DNA of 64,000 bases from Chryseosolibacter sp044507775 (GTDB lineage: Bacteria; Bacteroidota; Bacteroidia; Cytophagales; Cyclobacteriaceae): NCBI GenBank assembly GCA_044507775.1, contig JBIQIY010000012.1:62001-126000 (forward strand), written 5' to 3'. The notes beneath the pieces are model-generated. The model made no database searches. It worked only from the letters and a program-made list of their open reading frames with translations, and was not told the DNA's origin. How positions within the stretch are numbered: the first letter of the stretch is position 1; the number at the start of each line of letters is the position of its first letter. Positions 60,167 through 64,000 of this stretch are shown here, one piece after another. The position numbers and the translations under genes were made by a program.

Positions 60167-61495
60167 CTAGAACGCAAAGCTGAATATGTACAGCAAGAAA
60201 ATGGCTGTGCATGACAACAGAAGCGTACCCAGGCTGTGGGTCTGGTTGCCCATCTTGATGTTCATCCCGGTCATTTGCGTCATCACCCAGAAGAAACTAT
60301 CGTTGGCATGTGATATCGCAATGGCGCCGCAGCCGATAGCCAACGTCGCAAATACCTTCATCACATCACTGTCCAAACCGAGAACGCCCAGCAAGGGACC
60401 AACGATGGAAGCGGTTGTTATCATGGCCACTGTAGAGGAGCCCTGCGCTGTCTTCAGCGCCAGCGCCATGAGGAAGGGAAGGAAGATTCCCCAGTTCATG
60501 TCCGAAAGATTCCGGCTGACGAGCTCTCCGATCCCGGAGTTCTGCAACATCATGCCGAACACGCCTCCGGCACCGGTGATCAAAATGATCGGCGCAGCGG
60601 CTGCCACCGAATGTGCAATCCAGCTGTTGGACGAAAGCAGCTTGATCTCAAACTTCTCAGGAAGGTTGAACGAAAGGAAGGTGCCGATGAGCAAGGCTAT
60701 TACTGGAGCGCCAAGGAACACCAGGATGCTCGCCAGTGGCCCTTCGCCCATCGGGCGGGTCGGATAGTTTGCAATAGAAGCGAGAACAATTAAGATTAAT
60801 GGTATAAGAATCGGCAATGTCGACCGCCCTAGCGAAGGAAGCTTGCGGCTCTGCCCGACAAATTCTGTTTCACCCGCCTGGTGGGCCAGGTTAAAACGCG
60901 CAACATAGTATTTCACAAAGAAAAAGCATGGTACCAAGGCAAGGATACTGATAATACTTCCCCACAGAATCACCAGACCCAGGTCCGCTCCCAGCATCCC
61001 GGCCGTTGCGATGGGGCCGGGTGTCGGAGGCACCAGCGAGTGCGTAGCCGTCAGACCTAACGTCAGGGCCACTGTTGTCGCGGCAAGGGGAACACCCGCC
61101 TTGGACGACAGCGACTTGTTGATAGGACTCATGATCACGAACGCGCTGTCACCGAAGATGGGAATAGAAAGTACCCACCCGGTGATCATCATGGCGAGCA
61201 TCACTGACTTCTCGCCGATCCACTTGAGAACCTTCTGGGCGATCACCAGGGCTCCACCTGTCTTCTCCAGAAATGTCCCGATAATGACGCCGAGCAGGAT
61301 CACCAGCCCGATCTTGCCGATCACACCTCCGAACCCATCCGCAATAGACTTCAGGATCAGATCCGCCGACATCCCGGTGAGCAACCCGTAGAGGATCGCT
61401 CCCACAAACAAAGCCAGGAAGGGATGGATATCATAGCGGATGATGGAGATGACGATGAGTGCCAGGACGAGCAATACGAAGAAGAGGATGAGCAT
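60167..61495 (-). CDS. GntP-family sugar-acid permease
   Basis: A 442-residue inner-membrane transporter with about 12 helices. Family marks are FGDSAFVIMSPINKSLS, ATHSLVPPTPGPIATAGMLGADLG, and ALKTAQGSSTVAMITTASI. The GntP family imports gluconate and related sugar acids with protons. It is convergent with the SDR gene, with the two stops directly adjacent. The inverted word array at 61499-61681 begins 3 bases upstream of its start. Confidence 0.9.
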   Translation of the reverse strand: MLILFFVLLVLALIVISIIRYDIHPFLALFVGAILYGLLTGMSADLILKSIADGFGGVIGKIGLVILLGVIIGTFLEKTGGALVIAQKVLKWIGEKSVMLAMMITGWVLSIPIFGDSAFVIMSPINKSLSSKAGVPLAATTVALTLGLTATHSLVPPTPGPIATAGMLGADLGLVILWGSIISILALVPCFFFVKYYVARFNLAHQAGETEFVGQSRKLPSLGRSTLPILIPLILIVLASIANYPTRPMGEGPLASILVFLGAPVIALLIGTFLSFNLPEKFEIKLLSSNSWIAHSVAAAAPIILITGAGGVFGMMLQNSGIGELVSRNLSDMNWGIFLPFLMALALKTAQGSSTVAMITTASIVGPLLGVLGLDSDVMKVFATLAIGCGAIAISHANDSFFWVMTQMTGMNIKMGNQTHSLGTLLLSCTAIFLLYIFSFAF

Positions 61496-61498
61496 TGT

Positions 61499-61681
61499 TA
61501 TCGGTTGTTGGTTGCTGGTTTCTGGTTACTGGTTACTCGTTTCTGGTTACTCGTTTCTGGTTACTCGTTTCTGGTAGATCTGGTTCAGGTAGCGGATAGT
61601 GGTTTACGCATTGTCAATACGACGCTACCATTGAGGGGCCACTACCAGCAACCAGTAACCAGTAACCAGTAACCAGAGCTG
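61499..61681. repeat. Inverted array of GGTTACT/CGTTTCT 7 bp words
   Basis: The left arm (about 61499-61580) is a run of heptamers ggttact and cgtttct; the right arm (about 61641-61681) has the reverse complements, agtaacc. Here the array adjoins the 5' end, not the 3' end, of a gene: it starts 3 bases upstream of the GntP start codon, so it would lie in the mRNA leader or replace the promoter. Confidence 0.75.
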
Positions 61682-62118
61682 ACCAAAGTACTAATTATTT
61701 TCCAAACCCGCCGGGCGGGGGGTAGGGCAACAGGGGGAAAAGGATATAAGGGATATAAGGGATGTAAGGGATATAGGGGGATAAGGGTGTAAGGAGTTCG
61801 GAAACCTTACATCGCTTCGATGGATGGGTTACTTTGTGATACATAATACTTTATCTGTCAGTGTATTATATGTATTTATGTAAAGTAATTTAGAATCAGT
61901 TTTTTCGCACTGGTCAGGGACTGTAACTTCCCGCCTTTCCGCGCGCAGGCTTGTGCTGCAACTTCCTGAAAGTTCTTGGTGATCCGTTTTAGTGGACGAG
62001 CCTGTCAATTTTAGGCAATCGCGTTGAAGAACTAGTCTTCATAAACTTCGGGAAGTTTTTCCGGTCCTGCCCCTCCCCTCCACGCGCGTGGTTGGGGATA
62101 ATATTTCCCGCCGGTGGG
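61682..62118. repeat. Gap with a single-arm GGATATAAG word run
   Basis: From 61736 to 61795 the sequence is a run of ggatataag, ggatgtaag and ggatatagg words, similar to the left arm at 47062 but without an inverted partner. The rest of this gap of about 440 bases, between the GntP 5' side and the flippase 3' end, shows no gene. A mildly AT-rich stretch lies at about 61840-61890. Confidence 0.6.
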
Positions 62119-63486
62119 TTAGCCGAACGACTGCTTCAGGATCTTGACGCCGGTGGAAAAAACTTTGGTATACGAATCAACCAGATGCCGGACGATGTTC
62201 GAAACCCGGACGCCGAGATGGTTGTGCATGTAGATCTGGTTGAGGATGGTAACGAAGACGTACATGGTCAGGGTTCCATAGGCAGCACCGATCACACCGA
62301 AATTGATGATGAAGAAATAATTCGAGATCATGTTGAAGCCCGCGTTGCGCAACACGAACAGGAAGTTGAGTTTGGCCTTGCCGATAGCGTCCAGGGCGAT
62401 TCCCATGAACCTGTTTAACGGGATCATCAGCCCATAAAGCATCGTGATCTGAAGAATGGGAACGGTCTTCTCGAACCCCGGCCCAGCGATGAACCAGACG
62501 ATGGGATCGGCAAAAACAATGAAGAAAAGTATTACCGGGAGCATGAACGCAGTAATGCTTCCAACGGCTTTCTCATACAGATAGCGGGCGGAGTCCGGTC
62601 CCTCCCGGGCAATGCGCTCCGAAAGTTTCGGGAACATGATGGAGCTCAGGGTGTCGGCCGGAACCTCCACAAGATTGGAAATGCGTATGGCCGGATTAAA
62701 AAGGGCGACGGCCGCGGGGGAAATGAGCTTGCCCAGCATCCAGCTGTCGATGCTTTTGTTGACCATGGAACTGACGTTGGTTCCAAGCGTAAAAAAACCG
62801 TAGCTGTGCAATTGATGAAACCACCGCCAGTCGACTTTCTTCGTGAATGAGAGAAATGGCCGCGCGTACCGGTAGGCGACAAACCCTGATATAAAGATAG
62901 AACATAACTGTGCGTACGCCAGGTCGTCGAGGCTGATCGGATACCCCAGCCCAAACGCGGTGACGACGAAGAGAAAAAGCCCGCAGTGCCGCACGAAGTT
63001 GCTGACGAATGTACCATTGAATTTCATCCGCGCTTGCTGGACAACCTCAAAATGATTGATCGGCACCAGTAGGGCCGTCGTGAACATGTAAATCCTGAAC
63101 AGCTTTTCCATCTGGGGTGAATCCCAGAAATCACTCAGGTAGATCGAGCATAGGTACAATACCATCACTTCCAGGGCGCCTACCACAATGTTTAGAAGAA
63201 TGGACGCCGTCTGAATGCGCGGCGATTCTTCAAGCGGCGACATCGCCAGAAACCGGATCAAGGGATTCCGCACAAAGCCGTGCTTGATCAACTCCATCAG
63301 GCTGGCGATCGAAATGAACAGCACCCACGCCCCGAAATCTTCTTTCGACAGCACGCGGATCAAAATGTAAAAATTGATGAACGCGAAAAGGGTGATGAAT
63401 ATCTTCGTAAGGAAAGTAAACGACCCAGACCTCAACCAATAGGAACGATTGATCTTGTTGATCGCTTCCGAAATAAATTTTTGCAT
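62119..63486 (-). CDS. Oligosaccharide flippase (Wzx/polysaccharide biosynthesis family)
   Basis: A 455-residue membrane protein with about 12-14 helices, of the MATE/MVF-like polysaccharide exporter superfamily. The start has the typical YWLRSGSFTFLTKIFITLFAF and VLSKEDFGAWVLFISIASL; later come GSITAFMLPVILFFIVFADPIVWFIAG and ALDAIGKAKLNFLFVLRNAG. It would flip lipid-linked oligosaccharides across the inner membrane. No glycosyltransferase lies beside it in the window, so the polymer is unknown. Confidence 0.87.
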   Translation of the reverse strand: MQKFISEAINKINRSYWLRSGSFTFLTKIFITLFAFINFYILIRVLSKEDFGAWVLFISIASLMELIKHGFVRNPLIRFLAMSPLEESPRIQTASILLNIVVGALEVMVLYLCSIYLSDFWDSPQMEKLFRIYMFTTALLVPINHFEVVQQARMKFNGTFVSNFVRHCGLFLFVVTAFGLGYPISLDDLAYAQLCSIFISGFVAYRYARPFLSFTKKVDWRWFHQLHSYGFFTLGTNVSSMVNKSIDSWMLGKLISPAAVALFNPAIRISNLVEVPADTLSSIMFPKLSERIAREGPDSARYLYEKAVGSITAFMLPVILFFIVFADPIVWFIAGPGFEKTVPILQITMLYGLMIPLNRFMGIALDAIGKAKLNFLFVLRNAGFNMISNYFFIINFGVIGAAYGTLTMYVFVTILNQIYMHNHLGVRVSNIVRHLVDSYTKVFSTGVKILKQSFG

Positions 63487-63789
63487 CCGAATCAGAATAA
63501 TATCAGGGTCATAGTGAAAGGATCTTCAGCAAGAACCGCCATCGGCTGAGCAGCCCGGTGCGGGAGCTGGCCTATCGGGAAAAAATTCACGTCTGAAGGT
63601 TCTATGGGGGAGTATCCATAAAACCAATGCCAACGGCCATGGTGGTACGGATTTTACAACGGTGGGTCGTAAAATCGGCGCCGAATGCCACGGAAAGGGG
63701 GCCAATTGCCGTTTCCGGACCATAATGCGCTGATAATGATTACCTTTCGTAAAGAGACAGCATATATCTACTCGCAACCAACTTTCGCT
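63487..63789. other. Gene-free gap of about 300 bp
   Basis: Upstream region shared by the flippase and topoisomerase genes. A minus-strand open frame of 131 codons crosses it, but it runs opposite the topoisomerase start and is rejected. ATG 63736 in frame with the topoisomerase is a possible earlier start. No promoter stands out. Confidence 0.5.
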
Positions 63790-64000
63790 ATGAAAGCACA
63801 GGCCGTCGAAATTGATCTCTCGCACAAGCAGTTCCTCAAAATCGACAAGGATTATGAGCGCGCAGCGGCTGTTGTCGACCTGGTATATGTCCGCGACAGC
63901 TCGCCGGGCATCCTCCGGCAAGGCGGCAAAAATGGCTTTGAATACTTCTATCGCGGCAAGCAGGTAACTGATCCCGATACCCTGGCGCGCATCAAGAAGC
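63790..64000 (+). CDS. DNA topoisomerase IB, N-terminal part (continues beyond window)
   Basis: The last 211 bases encode the N-terminus of a eukaryote-like (type IB) topoisomerase as found in bacteria. The marks are LVYVRDSSPGI, NGFEYFYRGKQVTDPDTLARIKK; in the family this last segment leads into the LAIPPAW motif, which lies beyond the edge. It should relax DNA supercoils by a 3'-phosphotyrosine nick. ATG 63736 would add 18 residues; ATG 63790 gives a family-like start. The catalytic tyrosine region is outside the window. Confidence 0.8.
   Translation, partial: MKAQAVEIDLSHKQFLKIDKDYERAAAVVDLVYVRDSSPGILRQGGKNGFEYFYRGKQVTDPDTLARIKK

Noticed and set aside
63526..63921. 131-codon minus-strand gene
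   Set aside because: It is antisense to the topoisomerase IB start, which has clear family motifs.

Overview
The window looks like chromosomal DNA of a free-living member of the Bacteroidota, most likely Cytophagia/Cytophagales. The evidence is a SusC/SusD pair with a FecR anti-sigma factor and an ECF sigma factor, many lipoproteins and Tat-exported enzymes, promoter-like TTTG/TAnnTTTG elements in place of -35/-10 boxes, weak Shine-Dalgarno sequences, and several periplasmic cytochrome c/beta-propeller dehydrogenases. I see no phage, transposase, CRISPR array or rRNA. Assignment below phylum is inference.

Layout. 0-5 kb: tail of a leucine-rich-repeat protein, a lipoprotein with five exact-length 62-residue repeats, a DinB-fold protein, a structured tRNA-like non-coding stretch (about 2.70-2.81 kb), a C2-domain protein, an orphan ABC ATPase with a TOBE-like tail and a zinc-ribbon protein. 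5.07-7.03 kb: a gene-free island of layered repeats. 7.0-9.5 kb: a three-gene membrane-protein/regulator operon with a near-consensus promoter and overlapping operator-like palindrome, then nagB. 9.7-16.7 kb: a protein with hendecad repeats, a tandem pair of cytochrome c/sugar dehydrogenase lipoproteins, an ABC-F ATPase and a DUF4202 protein. 16.8-23.5 kb: FecR-SusC-SusD, a strong terminator, then the ECF sigma gene. 23.5-26.1 kb: two convergent L,D-transpeptidases. 26.4-36 kb: saccharopine-dehydrogenase-like protein, GDPD-like phosphodiesterase, a metallopeptidase/TolB-propeller/barrel fusion, a CDF metal exporter, a quinoprotein dehydrogenase and a second DinB protein. 36-47 kb: a large HEAT/cytochrome c lipoprotein, a Tat-exported Gfo/Idh/MocA protein, a GNAT, a DUF1080 glycoside-processing protein, a FUSC transporter and a ClC channel. 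47.2-52.9 kb: pstSCAB-phoU, divergent from an OprP-like porin across a Pho-box-like direct repeat. 53.2-61.5 kb: an MBL hydrolase, then Gfo/Idh - HEAT/cytochrome c - TIM-barrel isomerase - SDR, facing a GntP permease. 62.1-64.0 kb: an oligosaccharide flippase and the start of a type IB topoisomerase.

How the genes work together. The clearest module is phosphate uptake: outer-membrane porin, PstS binding lipoprotein, PstCAB transporter and PhoU. The second theme is periplasmic oxidation of sugars. Five separate cytochrome c lipoproteins fused to beta-propellers occur in 48 kb, and two of them stand close to Tat-exported Gfo/Idh/MocA proteins; a DUF1080 protein, a sugar isomerase-like protein, an SDR and a GntP permease are also nearby. 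This suggests oxidative, possibly 3-keto-sugar, processing of carbohydrate outside the cytoplasm followed by import of a sugar acid. The third theme is non-coding: inverted arrays of degenerate 7-9 bp words recur at six places, mostly at gene 3' ends.
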